A stretch of DNA of 41,571 bases from Alphaproteobacteria bacterium (GCA_016869595.1 VGDT01000026.1:1-41571), one strand, 5' to 3'; counted from the stretch's first letter, positions 1 through 7,897 are shown. Notes: generated by a model from the letters alone, not told the origin. Program-made: numbers and translations.

Positions 1-54
1 CGGCGCGATCTTTGAAAACTGCTCGTCTGTCAGCCAGAATCGATCGGGAATCAT
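1..54 (-). pseudogene. IS5-family-like transposase, N-terminal end (runs off window)
   Basis: Reading the minus strand from an ATG at 54 gives MIPDRFWLTDEQFSKIAP, the typical opening of IS5-family (IS427-like) transposases. The rest lies outside the window, so whether the gene is intact cannot be told. Just upstream, 112-123 carries the near-palindrome gggtctggaccc, which could be the terminal repeat of this element; it abuts the IS701-type element that starts at about 128. The family call rests on one short segment. Confidence 0.55.
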
Positions 55-124
55 CGGCGCTTCCTTTCGGAAGCCGTGAATCACAACGCTTGGATCGTGC
101 CAAGCAATTTATGGGTCTGGACCC

Positions 125-140
125 TAGCATTACAGTTGCA
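125..140 (+). repeat. Left terminal inverted repeat of the IS701-type element
   Basis: Sixteen bases, tagcattacagttgca, are exactly complementary to 1577-1592. The outermost three bases may belong to the YTAR target rather than to the element. Confidence 0.85.
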
Positions 141-1589
141 ACTTATAGAGAACTCTGACTCCTTGGCTCACCATGATTCGCTGAAGGGGTCATGGGATGT
201 CGGGAGCCTCGATCGAGACGACGCTCGAGTTATGGGCGTCGTCGCTGCGTGAGGTGAAGCGTCGGATGCGGCCGCTGTTCACGCAGGCGCGCGTGGCGCG
301 CTCGGCGGAGCATTTTCTCGACGGGCTGCTTGGCGAGGAGCGGCGCAAGACCGGATGGATGCGGGCGGAAGCCGCGGGCGATCCGGGGCCGTGGCGGCAA
401 CAAGCCATCCTTGGGCGCGGACAATGGGACGCTGACGCATTGCGCGACATCGTGCGCGACTATGCGCTTGAGACGCTCGCCGACAATGACGCGGTTCTCG
501 TCGTCGACGAAACAGGTTTCTTGAAGCAGGGCAAGGCGTCCTGCGGCGTCTCGCGGCAATATACGGGCTCGGCGGGAAAGATCACGAACTGCCAGATCGG
601 CGTCTTCGCCTGCTACGTGGCAAAGCGCGGCCACGCTTTCATTGACCGCGAGCTGTATCTCCCCAAAAGCTGGACCGACGACAAGGCGCGCCTGGCCAAG
701 GCGCATGTGCCGCCAGAGATGATTGAAGACGCCCACGGCGGCTTTGCGACCAAGCCGGCGCTGGCGCTCGCGATGATCAAGCGCGCCATTGCGGCGAAGG
801 TTCCCTTCGCCTTCGTCGCCGCCGATACGGTCTATGGCGTCGGCGACATCGAGATGGCGTTGCGCCGCGCAGGCAAGGGTTATGTGCTTGGCGTGAAGTC
901 CACAGAGCCATTTCATTCCTGGGGCAAGCCACAGCTCATCTCTGGAACGGCGAAAGAGATCGCCGATCGTCTGCCCGCGTCCGCTTGGATGAGGCTGTCC
1001 GCGGGCGCGGGGACGAAGGGCGAGCGCCTGCATGATTGGGCTTACGTCGAACTCGCCGATCTCGACGGCGATCAATACGGCGAGGCGCTCAAAGGTCAGA
1101 CATGGACGCGCGGTCTACTGATCCGGCGCAAGATCGCCGACGGCGACCTCGCTTTCTTCACGACCTGGGCGCCGCAAGGAACGAGCATCGGAATGCTTGC
1201 GGAAGTCGAAGGTCATCGTTGGGCGATCGAAGACAGCTTCGAAACCGCCAAGAACGAACTCGGCCTCGATCACAATGAAACGCGCTCCTGGCACGGCTGG
1301 CGCCGCCACGTGACGCTCGTCATGCTCGCCTTCGCGATGATGGCGTCGATCCGTGTTCACGCCAACGCCGCTGCGCCGCCCCCAAAAAGGATGCGGCGCC
1401 AAACAAAGACAACGCGCCGCCGCAATCGAGAGAGCCTATGATCCGCTGGTCGATGCAGGAAATTCGACGCATCGCCAACCGTCTTGCCCGCAAGCAAATC
1501 CATCCGGAATTCGTCATCACCTGGTCGTTATGGCGAAGAGCGCACCAAGCCCAGGCAAAGCGCGCTCATCAGAAACTGCAACTGTAATG
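128..1589 (+). mobile_element. IS701-family insertion sequence, complete
   Basis: The ends are perfect inverted repeats: 125-140 reads tagcattacagttgca and 1577-1592 is its exact reverse complement. Between them lies one transposase gene. The flanking tetranucleotides are CTAG (124-127) and CTAA (1590-1593). Both fit the YTAR target known for this family but they are not identical, so either one copy mutated or the two flanks no longer come from one insertion event. The right end abuts the truncated autotransporter gene; the left end abuts an IS5-like end. Confidence 0.85.
197..1441 (+). CDS. IS701-family DDE transposase (C-terminus in the -1 frame)
   Basis: Transposase for the surrounding element. 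The reading frame gives 414 residues with DDE-type motifs: VVDETGF near residue 101, FVAADTVYG near 210, and the Glu region HRWAIEDSFETAKNELGLDH near 342. The last residues of this frame (RRQTKTTRRRNRESL) look wrong for the family. In the -1 frame, from about 1381 to a TAA at 1585-1587, the DNA encodes a plausible C-terminus containing MIRWSMQEIRRIANRLARK and WSLWRRAHQA, ending inside the right inverted repeat. The switch point is ccgcccccaaaaagg (1376-1390), which holds C CCA AAA in the zero frame. It is either a programmed -1 shift or a one-base indel. The restored protein would be about 463 residues. Confidence 0.85.
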   Translation: MSGASIETTLELWASSLREVKRRMRPLFTQARVARSAEHFLDGLLGEERRKTGWMRAEAAGDPGPWRQQAILGRGQWDADALRDIVRDYALETLADNDAVLVVDETGFLKQGKASCGVSRQYTGSAGKITNCQIGVFACYVAKRGHAFIDRELYLPKSWTDDKARLAKAHVPPEMIEDAHGGFATKPALALAMIKRAIAAKVPFAFVAADTVYGVGDIEMALRRAGKGYVLGVKSTEPFHSWGKPQLISGTAKEIADRLPASAWMRLSAGAGTKGERLHDWAYVELADLDGDQYGEALKGQTWTRGLLIRRKIADGDLAFFTTWAPQGTSIGMLAEVEGHRWAIEDSFETAKNELGLDHNETRSWHGWRRHVTLVMLAFAMMASIRVHANAAAPPPKRMRRQTKTTRRRNRESL

Positions 1590-1592
1590 CTA
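1577..1592 (-). repeat. Right terminal inverted repeat of the IS701-type element
   Basis: Exact reverse complement of 125-140. The TAA that ends the -1-frame transposase extension (1585-1587) lies inside it. Confidence 0.85.
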
Positions 1593-2830
1593 ATCTTGGC
1601 GGCGACATTCCTGGGGGCGTGAGCGCTCTTCCGCGGAATCAGCGCGGGGTCGCAAATGTGATCAACGCTTGGTTCAACGCGGGCCTTCCCTTGGCGCCAA
1701 GTTTTATCAACCTCTACAGCCTTACTGGGACTGGTCTGACAAACGCTTTGGCGAGTTCGGCGGGCGAACCAGCGACGGGCGCGCAACAGATCGGATATCG
1801 CTCATTGGGCCACTTCCTGTATCAAATGCTTGATCTCCAGGGACCAAATCGCGGCCAGGGCCAAATAGGCGACGCAGGCGGCTTCATTGCGAGTTACACG
1901 ACAGATGAGCCAGCCGCGTCGAAGACAATCTCGCTTTCGCACGCGAACCTATCGCGTTCGCCCCCACCAAATGCTTCCGCACTTTACGAACCTCGCTGGT
2001 CGATCTGGGCCAGCTCTTTCGGCGGCTACGGCCATTTGGGCGGCGATTCTCTTGGCTCGGGCGCGCACGGCCTCGCCTCCAGCATCGTGGGGATGGCGAC
2101 AGGTCTCGACTATCGCCTGACGCCTCAGACGGTTCTGGGCGTCTCGATGGCGGGCGGCGGAACCAATTGGGGTTTGTCGGAGGGACTCGGCGGCGGGCGG
2201 AGCGACTTCCTCCAAACCGGCGTCTATGGATTAACTTACGTGGGCCCGGCTTATGTATCGGCGGCTTTCGCCTTCGCCAATCACTGGATGTCGACCCAGC
2301 GTAGCGCGGCCTTTGGCGATGTTCTGACGGCCAACTTCAGCGCCCAGAATTATGGCGGACGCGTCGAGGGCGGCTATCGCTTTGCGACGGCGCTCGGCGG
2401 GTTGACGCCATATGCGGCTATTCAGCCACAGAGCTTCAGCACGCCGAGCTATGGTGAAACCGACAGCATTCCAGCGGGCTTCGGACTGAATTATCGCGGT
2501 CGTTCCTCAACCGACACACGCGGCGAACTAGGCGGTCGCTTCGATCACATTATTGGGATTTATCGCGACGCGCTGATTATGCTGCGAGGACGCGTCGCCT
2601 ATGCTCACGATTGGGTGAGCAACGCGACCCTGGCGACGGCCTTTGCGGCCCTGCCAGGCGCGGGCTTTACGGTCGAGGGCGCCAAGCCGGTGAAAAATAC
2701 GGCGCTGCTAACGACAGCTGTCGAGCTTCGGTTGCCTGGGGGCGCGGCCTTGTTCGCCAAATTCGATGGTGAATTCTCTCACCGGTCGCAGATGTACTAC
2801 GGCAGTGCAGGAATGCGCTATTCCTGGTGA
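1593..2830 (+). pseudogene. Autotransporter, C-terminal fragment (linker plus beta-barrel)
   Basis: The frame runs out of the IS right end without its own start codon. It begins in an autotransporter-like linker (VSALPRNQRGVANVINAWFN), then passes a Ser/Pro-rich stretch into a barrel of about 280 residues starting near EPRWSIWASSFGGYGHLGGD. The barrel has repeated amphipathic strands, glycine-rich turns, and ends in GMRYSW, a terminal aromatic residue as expected for outer-membrane barrels. The N-terminal signal and most of the passenger domain are absent from this side of the IS, and none is visible on the other side, so the gene was truncated rather than merely split. Substrate and role are unknown. 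The barrel frame itself is intact to its TGA. Confidence 0.8.
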
Positions 2831-3054
2831 CGTCTAACCCTGCCGCCTATCCAGCGCTCGAAGATGCGGGCCAAAACTAAGCGGCTGCCGGTGACGAAAG
2901 CAGGATGCAAATTTTTTCGGCGGACGCTGCCCCTCGTTAAGCAGTGCGCGTCACGCGATGATGTTTCGTTTGCGCGCGCCTTAATCAGAGAACGCCCCGA
3001 AGACATTATCGTTTAAGCAACTCAACGATCCCTCGCCCACAGCTTCGCTGTAGG

Positions 3055-3070
3055 TGGCGCCCGGATTGCA
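3055..3070 (+). promoter_or_regulatory. Sigma-54 (RpoN) promoter of the outer-membrane protein/nasTS transcript
   Basis: TGGCGC-N5-TTGCA matches the sigma-54 consensus TGGCAC-N5-TTGCA at ten of eleven positions, with GG (3056-3057) and GC (3068-3069) at the required 12-base distance. The predicted transcription start is near 3081. Sigma-54 with NtrC is the usual control of nitrogen-assimilation genes. The 224 bases before it (2831-3054) show no gene I can recognise. Confidence 0.7.
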
Positions 3071-3106
3071 TCCATAACCGCGAAGGCGTCGTTCGCGACG
3101 TCACAC

Positions 3107-3122
3107 GGTCCATAGAGGGGCC
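3107..3122 (+). promoter_or_regulatory. ANTAR-type hexaloop hairpin (likely NasT target) in the leader RNA
   Basis: ggtcc-atagag-gggcc folds into a 5-bp stem (one G-U pair) with a six-base loop having A at position 1 and G at position 4, the signature of RNA hairpins bound by ANTAR antiterminators. It lies 8 bases before an intrinsic terminator. An additional hairpin, CGTCG-TTCG-CGACG, sits at 3087-3100 but lacks the A1/G4 loop. The ANTAR protein NasT is encoded downstream in the same direction. Confidence 0.55.
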
Positions 3123-3130
3123 CCCAGCAT

Positions 3131-3181
3131 CGCCGCTGTCCTGAACGTCTGCTACGCAGGCGCTCAGGCGGCGGTTTTTTT
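3131..3181 (+). terminator. Intrinsic leader terminator (attenuator)
   Basis: CGCCG (3131-3135) pairs with CGGCG (3169-3173), and CCTGA (3140-3144) with TCAGG (3164-3168), separated by a 4-base bulge; seven T residues follow at 3175-3181. It lies between the sigma-54 promoter and the start codon at 3210, so it would stop transcription unless an antiterminator acts. Confidence 0.65.
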
Positions 3182-3209
3182 GTTTTCAGGGCGCATAGGC
3201 GAGGCGTAA

Positions 3210-3602
3210 ATGAGATTCGCGATGAAGAGAGAACAGCCGCGGCGATCAACGCTCCGACAGTCGCAAGGCGCGCTGGCGATGGCGATGGCGGCCGCGATCG
3301 TCGCGGCCGACGCGAACGCCGCGCCCCGCAAGGCCGTATCTGCGGAAGCCCCTTCGATACAGACTCAGCCAGTGACGGCGCAGCCCGCGCCCCCGCCGCC
3401 GGCGCCCATGGGAGTCTTCGGCGCCGATATGCCCGCCGCCGGCAAGCTCGTTCTCTCCATTACCCCCATCTTCGCCAATCTGTCGGGCATCAAGATGGGG
3501 ACGCGCACGGTCTCAAACGAATATATCGTCACGACCGTGCCGTTCTTTCTCAATCCCAGACAGACCGTGCGCATCATCCCGCAAAATATGGGAATTATAT
3601 AG
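3210..3602 (+). pseudogene. Outer-membrane beta-barrel protein, N-terminal part (split by IS1595-type element)
   Basis: The ATG at 3210 follows GAGGCG at good spacing. The product starts with a basic segment and a hydrophobic signal peptide (ALAMAMAAAIVAADANA), then a Pro/Ala-rich linker and the start of a barrel (GKLVLSITPIFANLSGI, YIVTTVPFFLNPRQTVRIIPQN). The frame enters the insertion sequence at 3590 and stops at 3600-3602. The C-terminal part continues at 5206. It resembles the 'transporter' outer-membrane proteins of rhizobia whose substrate is not known. Its leader carries sigma-54 and NasT-like signals, so I infer a former role linked to nitrate uptake. Confidence 0.8.
3582..3589 (+). 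repeat. Target-site duplication, left copy
   Basis: caaaatat, identical to 5198-5205. Eight-base duplications are typical of IS1595-family insertion. Confidence 0.92.
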
Positions 3603-3612
3603 ATGAGTCCCT

Positions 3613-3744
3613 TTAGCTATCTGCCTTCGCCTTCTCGATCTTGCGGCGCTTCCGCTGCCGCTCTTTCGCGGGCTGGCTTTTCGGCTTGGGGCGATACCGC
3701 AGAACCTTGTCGGTTACGGCGTCTAAAATCTTCGGCGTTTTCAT
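3613..3744 (-). CDS. Small basic protein of the IS1595-type element (43 aa)
   Basis: The ATG at 3744-3742 overlaps the transposase TGA (3743-3741) as ATGA. The product begins MKTPKILDAVTDKVLRYRPK and continues into a very basic Lys/Arg-rich tail ending KIEKAKADS. It has no domain I recognise. The overlap suggests translational coupling to the transposase. It may bind DNA or help transposition, but this is inference; it could also be a non-coding remnant. Confidence 0.5.
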   Translation of the reverse strand: MKTPKILDAVTDKVLRYRPKPKSQPAKERQRKRRKIEKAKADS

Positions 3745-4664
3745 GCGATCAAAGCCTTGTAGGTGAGGCGCTTGCCGACAACGCGGGACACAAAGCTGTC
3801 CAGCCGTTTCAACGTGTGCCGGGCCACGTTGCCGTCATTCAGTCGGAAGGCAAATTCATCGACGTAGCGACCAAGATGCTTGGCGCTGGCGTGATGGTAA
3901 ACGCCAATCAGGCCGCGCTTGAGAACGGCGAAAACGGACTCGACGCTGTTCGTCGTCACGCCGTCGCGGACATACTCGCCTTCGCTGTGGTTGACGCTTT
4001 CGTGGTCGAAGAACAGACCGCCCATAGCCTGATAGACGGCGGCTTCGTCGGTGTGCAACATCGAACCGACCTCGACGCTCTGCACGATCACGTCTTGAAT
4101 GGTTTGCGTGTCCGTGGCGTCGATCTTGACAGCCTTGGTGCGCCCGCCTTTGCCGCGCTCGCGCATGCCAAGCACGGCGGTCTTGCCGACCGTCCCGCGC
4201 CCCGCTTTCAGCTTTTTGTGTTCGTGCTTGTTGGCTTCGATCCCGCCGACATACGTCTCGTCAATCTCGACCAGACCTTGAAGTTTATCCAGGTCGCTGC
4301 CGCAGGCTTCGCGGAGCCGGTGCAGCATGAACCACGCGGACTTTTGCGTGACGCCGATTTCCTTGGCGAGTTGCATCGACGAAATGCCCTTGCGGGCCGT
4401 AACGAGCAGATACATCGCGTAAACCCACTTGTGCAGCGGGACGTGTGAGCGTTCGAAAATTGTGCCAGTGCGGACGGTGAAATCTTCCTTGCACTGGTTG
4501 CAGCGGTAAAATCCGCTCTTACGGGCCGTGATCCGCTCGCCAAGGCCGCAGACAGGACAACGCGGGCCGTGCGGCCAAAGCCGCCCCTCCAAGTAGGAGC
4601 GGGCGGCCTCTTGGTCGGGGAACATGGCGAAGAGTTCGAAAGTTGAAATGGTTGATTTAGACAT
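3741..4664 (-). CDS. IS1595-family transposase
   Basis: 307 residues. The N-terminal zinc ribbon is visible as CPVC (near 36-39) and CNQC (near 55-58), followed by a helix-turn-helix-like segment (MQLAKEIGVTQKSAWFMLHR). The DDE catalytic core shows VEIDETYVGG (first Asp), MLHTDEAAVY (second Asp) and NSVESVFAVLKRG (the Asn/Glu region), typical of ISXO2/IS1595 enzymes. Length and motifs suggest it is intact. The start at 4664 overlaps the end of the 80-residue gene upstream. Confidence 0.93.
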   Translation of the reverse strand: MSKSTISTFELFAMFPDQEAARSYLEGRLWPHGPRCPVCGLGERITARKSGFYRCNQCKEDFTVRTGTIFERSHVPLHKWVYAMYLLVTARKGISSMQLAKEIGVTQKSAWFMLHRLREACGSDLDKLQGLVEIDETYVGGIEANKHEHKKLKAGRGTVGKTAVLGMRERGKGGRTKAVKIDATDTQTIQDVIVQSVEVGSMLHTDEAAVYQAMGGLFFDHESVNHSEGEYVRDGVTTNSVESVFAVLKRGLIGVYHHASAKHLGRYVDEFAFRLNDGNVARHTLKRLDSFVSRVVGKRLTYKALIA

Positions 4665-4899
4665 GTGAGCTACCTTTCTTACGGCTGAAATGTTGGGCTT
4701 CTATTTCCTCGATTGCATTGCTGCCGCCGGGGCGTTGGCACCCCCAATATCCGTCGAGAAGCTGTATCCACTCTATTTCACCGTCTCGGGCGAACGCATC
4801 CCAAGCGGCCCGCGCCGCCACACAATTGGCCGGCGGGCGGCTGTTATAGCGCCGCCCGCTTCTATGCATCGAATATAGATTCCATCCGAGGGCTATCAC
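4657..4899 (-). CDS. Uncharacterised IS1595-element accessory protein (80 aa)
   Basis: Starts with GTG at 4899-4897, overlapping the TGA of the 68-residue gene (4898-4896), and ends inside the transposase start region. The product includes NCVAARAAWDAFARDGEIEW and a C-terminal EIEAQHFSRKKGSSHV. I recognise no family. The double overlap in one direction with both neighbours is the main reason to think it is translated. Function unknown. Confidence 0.45.
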   Translation of the reverse strand: MIALGWNLYSMHRSGRRYNSRPPANCVAARAAWDAFARDGEIEWIQLLDGYWGCQRPGGSNAIEEIEAQHFSRKKGSSHV

Positions 4900-5102
4900 T
4901 TGGTCGCCACTTTGACAGCTTTTTCGTCTATGGCGGTGTCAATCCACCGCACGGCCCGATCCAATGAAGTTGTAACGAATATGGCCGATCCACGTTTGTT
5001 GTTGGGATCAAAAACCTTCGCGGTGGGGTTTGCGTAGTCAGGCGCAGGACCGCATGTCGTCGTGATTTTATAGCCTTTGTAAGTGTGCATAGAAGCCGAC
5101 AT
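4896..5102 (-). CDS. Uncharacterised small protein of the IS1595-type element (68 aa)
   Basis: The ATG at 5102 follows GGAGAAAAAGA, a good ribosome-binding site, and is the first gene after the element's right end. The product has an ordered look: MHTYKGYKITTTCG, then KVFDPNNKRGSAIFVTTSLD and RAVRWIDTAIDEKAVKV. This resembles small conserved proteins carried by plasmids and phages, but I cannot name the family. It leads the four-gene run that ends with the transposase and the 43-residue protein. Confidence 0.6.
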   Translation of the reverse strand: MSASMHTYKGYKITTTCGPAPDYANPTAKVFDPNNKRGSAIFVTTSLDRAVRWIDTAIDEKAVKVATK

Positions 5103-5197
5103 TCTTTTTCTCCATCATCTAAGCTCGCCTCATTGGCGATAACATCAAGGTAGATGACTCCCTCGTGATTGTCAAGGGACTAAAATATATAATTCCC

Positions 5198-5205
5198 CAA
5201 AATAT
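5198..5205 (+). repeat. Target-site duplication, right copy
   Basis: caaaatat, identical to 3582-3589, directly after the IS right end TATATAATTCCC. Confidence 0.92.
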
Positions 5206-6052
5206 CGCGGTTGCGACGTAAATTGTCGGGCTCAGCTACGGCGTCACGAAAGATTTCGCGGTGGTGCTCACGGCCGGCATGGTCGAGAAAAATCTCAACG
5301 CCCTAACCTGGAAGGGCACTTCAGGAATTCTGCCGCTTGGCAGGAGTTTGCCGGGAACGACGAGCCTTGCCGATGTCACTTTGTCGGGCGTCTATCGCAT
5401 CTATCAGGACGACATCCACCGCATTCAGCTCTCGCTTGGCTTCTCTTTCCCCGCCGGCAGCTACACGGCGACGTTCAAGGACTTTCTGCTGCCCGACGGA
5501 ATCCGCCGCAACGTCCGCGCATTTTATGGAATGCAGCCCGGCACGGGCACGTTCGATTTCCTCCCCGGAATCGTCTATGCGGGCTATCTGGGACCGTGGT
5601 CCTGGGGCCTGACCTATCGCGGGCGCTTTCCGCTGGCCCCAAATTCGCTGGGTTATTCCTGGGACTATTTGCTCAACTATCGCCTGACTTTCCCGCTCGG
5701 TCCCAATCCTTCGGGGGGCTACCGCTGGGGCGATCTGCATGAATTCAACGGCTGGGTCGGCTACACTTGGACCGCGGGGCTGACGACCACCTTTCGCGCG
5801 AGCGGTTCGACGCAGGGCCCGATTCGCGGCTTCGATCCGGAAATCCGCGGCCCGGCCGTGCCGGCAAATCCAGCCTTTTATGGCGGGCAGCGGGGCGAAC
5901 TCTTCGGCGGCGCGACGATCAGTGGCAAGTTCATCGGTTACGAAAACACGATGCTCGCCATCGAGGCCGGTCTGCCCGTTTATCAGAATCTCAACGGTCC
6001 GCAGATTATGAAGAACTGGCAAGCAGGCATGTCGTTGCGGTTCAAGATATAA
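5206..6052 (+). pseudogene. Outer-membrane beta-barrel protein, C-terminal part
   Basis: Joining 3589 to 5206 after removing one duplication copy restores the frame QN-IAVAT, then meets an in-frame TAA at 5219-5221 and continues IVGLSYGVTKDFAVVLTAGM. A single C-to-T change from CAA would create this stop. From 5222 the frame is open to 6052 and shows a barrel with MVEKNLNALTWKGTSG, FPAGSYTATF, AFYGMQPGTGTFDFLPGI and a C-terminal strand ending WQAGMSLRFKI. The gene therefore carries two independent lesions. The ATG at 5261 could start a barrel fragment without a signal peptide, which should not reach the outer membrane. Confidence 0.8.
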
Positions 6053-6124
6053 GCGTCGGTCGCTCTGGCGGCGGGTCGTGGAGATTTACCGCTCTCCGAT
6101 ACGCCGCTGCAGACGCGACCGTAT

Positions 6125-6721
6125 ATGCGCGCATCGGACATCCGTGAATTGAAAATCGTCATCGTCGACGAAAGCCCCATCCGCTCGCTGATCCTTCAGG
6201 AAGGACTGCGTGAAGCCGGCTTCACGCAAGTCGAGCGCATCGGCGAAATGCACAATCTGCTGAAGCAGATTTACGCGATCGACCCCGACGTCATTCTGAT
6301 CGATCTCGAAAATCCGTCACGCGACACGCTCGAACAGATGTTTCAGGTCAGCCGCGCCGTGCGCCGGCCGATCGCGATGTTCGTCGATCAGAGCGATGCG
6401 GACTCAATCCAAGCCTCGGTAGACGCCGGCGTCTCCGCCTATATCGTCGACGGGCTGAAAAAGGAGCGCATCAAATCAATTCTCGACCTGTGCGTGTCGC
6501 GCTTCAAGGCGTTTTCGAAACTTCAGGATGATCTCGAGCGGGCGAAATCCGATCTCGAGGAGCGAAAGACAATCGAGCGCGCCAAGGGCATATTGATGAA
6601 GGCGAAGAAGCTTTCCGAAGAAGACGCCTACAAGTTGATGCGCGGCGCGGCCATGCGCGAAAACAAGAAAATCATTGAGATAGCGCGCTCGGTCATCACT
6701 GCGGCGGAGATGTTTAAATGA
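6125..6721 (+). CDS. nasT: NasT, ANTAR-domain response regulator of nitrate assimilation
   Basis: RNA-binding antiterminator that acts on leader hairpins of nitrate genes and is held inactive by NasS when nitrate is absent (family knowledge). The 198-residue product has an N-terminal receiver-like domain (KIVIVDESPIRSLILQEGL; phosphoacceptor-like Asp in VILIDLEN), a coiled linker (LQDDLERAKSDLEERKTIER) and a C-terminal ANTAR domain (AKGILMKAKKLSEEDAYKLM). It overlaps nasS by ATGA at 6718-6721. Gene order and homology make this call firm. Its original promoter may have been the sigma-54 site at 3055, now separated from it by an insertion sequence. Confidence 0.93.
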   Translation: MRASDIRELKIVIVDESPIRSLILQEGLREAGFTQVERIGEMHNLLKQIYAIDPDVILIDLENPSRDTLEQMFQVSRAVRRPIAMFVDQSDADSIQASVDAGVSAYIVDGLKKERIKSILDLCVSRFKAFSKLQDDLERAKSDLEERKTIERAKGILMKAKKLSEEDAYKLMRGAAMRENKKIIEIARSVITAAEMFK

Positions 6722-7866
6722 CCGGCGAAGCGCATGTGAAAATCGGCTTCATTCCGCTTGTCGACGCAGCGGCGCTGCTGATTGCGACGCATAAGGGCTT
6801 CGCCAAGGCGGAAGGTCTCGATGTCGAACTGATCCGCGAAGTTTCTTGGGCGAATGTTCGGGACAAGCTCGCCATCGGCCGCTTCGATGCGGCCCATCTT
6901 CTGGCGCCGATGGCGGTCGCATCTACGCTCGGACTGGGCCACGTGCGCGTGCCTCTTATCGCCCCGATCAATCTCGCGATGAACGGCAACGCCATTGCAG
7001 TGTCGACGGCGCTTCACGCGGAATTGGCTGCCGAAAGCGAAGTCGCGCATCCGGCGCAAACCGCGCGTGCGCTGGCGAAGCTCGTCGCTCGCCGCCGCGC
7101 CGAAGGACGAGAGCCCTTGACCTTCGGCATGACCTTCCCGTTTTCCATGCATAATTATCAGTTGCGCTTCTGGATGGCGGAAGGCGGAATCGATCCAGAT
7201 GAAGATTTGCGGCTGATCGTTTTGCCGCCGCCTTACATGGTGGAAAATCTCGCGCGCGGTCAGCTCGACGGCTTTTGCGTCGGCGCGCCATGGAGTTCTG
7301 TCGCCGTCGACGCCGGCGTCGGCGTCATTCTGCATTTTGGCTGCGAGATTTTCGCGCGCGCGCCAGAGAAGGTCCTCGCGCTACGCGAAAGCGTCGCCGA
7401 CGACGACCCCAATCTCGTGGCCGCGCTGCTCCGCGCCCTGCATAAGGGCGCCGCTTTCGTCGACGACCCACAAAACCTGGACGAAGTTTCACAGATGTTG
7501 TCGCGTCCGGAATATGTCGGCGTCGACGCCGAGATCATCCGCCGCGTTCTGACGGGACATTTGCGCATCAAGGCGCGTGAGGAGCGCGCCGACGCCGATT
7601 ACCTCATCATCTCAAAAGACGGCGCAATGCGGCCCGATCCTTGGCAAGCCGAATGGATCTATGCGCAGATGCTCCGCTGGGGGCAGACACGCTATTCATC
7701 GGAGATGGCCGATCGCGCGAAGGGCGTCCTACGCCCGGATCTTTTCGACGCCGCTATCGATCGCGCGCATAGTCAACGGGAAATTGGGGCCTTTGCGGGA
7801 CCGTCTCTCGACGGGCGAAACTATGCGGATTATCTCGAAGGCTTCGCCATCGGACAGCGCGTCTAG
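6718..7866 (+). CDS. nasS: NasS, cytoplasmic nitrate sensor (NrtA/CmpA-like binding protein)
   Basis: 382 residues of the NrtA/CmpA periplasmic-binding-protein fold, starting directly with VKIGFIPLVDAAALLIATHK and no signal peptide, which separates NasS sensors from transporter subunits. Other typical segments are WANVRDKLAIGRFDAAHLLA, TFGMTFPFSMHNYQLRFWMA and LDGFCVGAPWSSVAV. NasS binds NasT and releases it when nitrate or nitrite is bound. The start ATG overlaps the nasT stop, so the pair is made in fixed ratio. The C-terminus, YADYLEGFAIGQRV, has a YLEGFA element also found at the N-terminus of the nearby NirA. Confidence 0.92.
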   Translation: MTGEAHVKIGFIPLVDAAALLIATHKGFAKAEGLDVELIREVSWANVRDKLAIGRFDAAHLLAPMAVASTLGLGHVRVPLIAPINLAMNGNAIAVSTALHAELAAESEVAHPAQTARALAKLVARRRAEGREPLTFGMTFPFSMHNYQLRFWMAEGGIDPDEDLRLIVLPPPYMVENLARGQLDGFCVGAPWSSVAVDAGVGVILHFGCEIFARAPEKVLALRESVADDDPNLVAALLRALHKGAAFVDDPQNLDEVSQMLSRPEYVGVDAEIIRRVLTGHLRIKAREERADADYLIISKDGAMRPDPWQAEWIYAQMLRWGQTRYSSEMADRAKGVLRPDLFDAAIDRAHSQREIGAFAGPSLDGRNYADYLEGFAIGQRV

Positions 7867-7897
7867 GCGCTGAACCGCTGCTCAAAAGCGCTACGTG

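Larger units (their letters stand above)
3590..5197 (-). mobile_element. IS1595-family insertion sequence with four overlapping genes
   Basis: The element is 1608 bp. Its ends are imperfect inverted repeats: both begin GGGAATTATATA, and 21 of the outer 24 bases match, including a second conserved block AGTCCCTT. Both flanks carry the 8-bp repeat caaaatat, so the boundaries are exact. It holds four minus-strand genes in a row, each overlapping the next by a few bases: 68, 80, 307 (transposase) and 43 residues. It sits inside the outer-membrane protein gene. Its base composition is less GC-rich than the neighbours, which fits recent arrival. Confidence 0.93.

Noticed and set aside
3603-4448. 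281-residue plus-strand open frame in the IS1595-type element
   Set aside because: Shadow of the transposase on the other strand.
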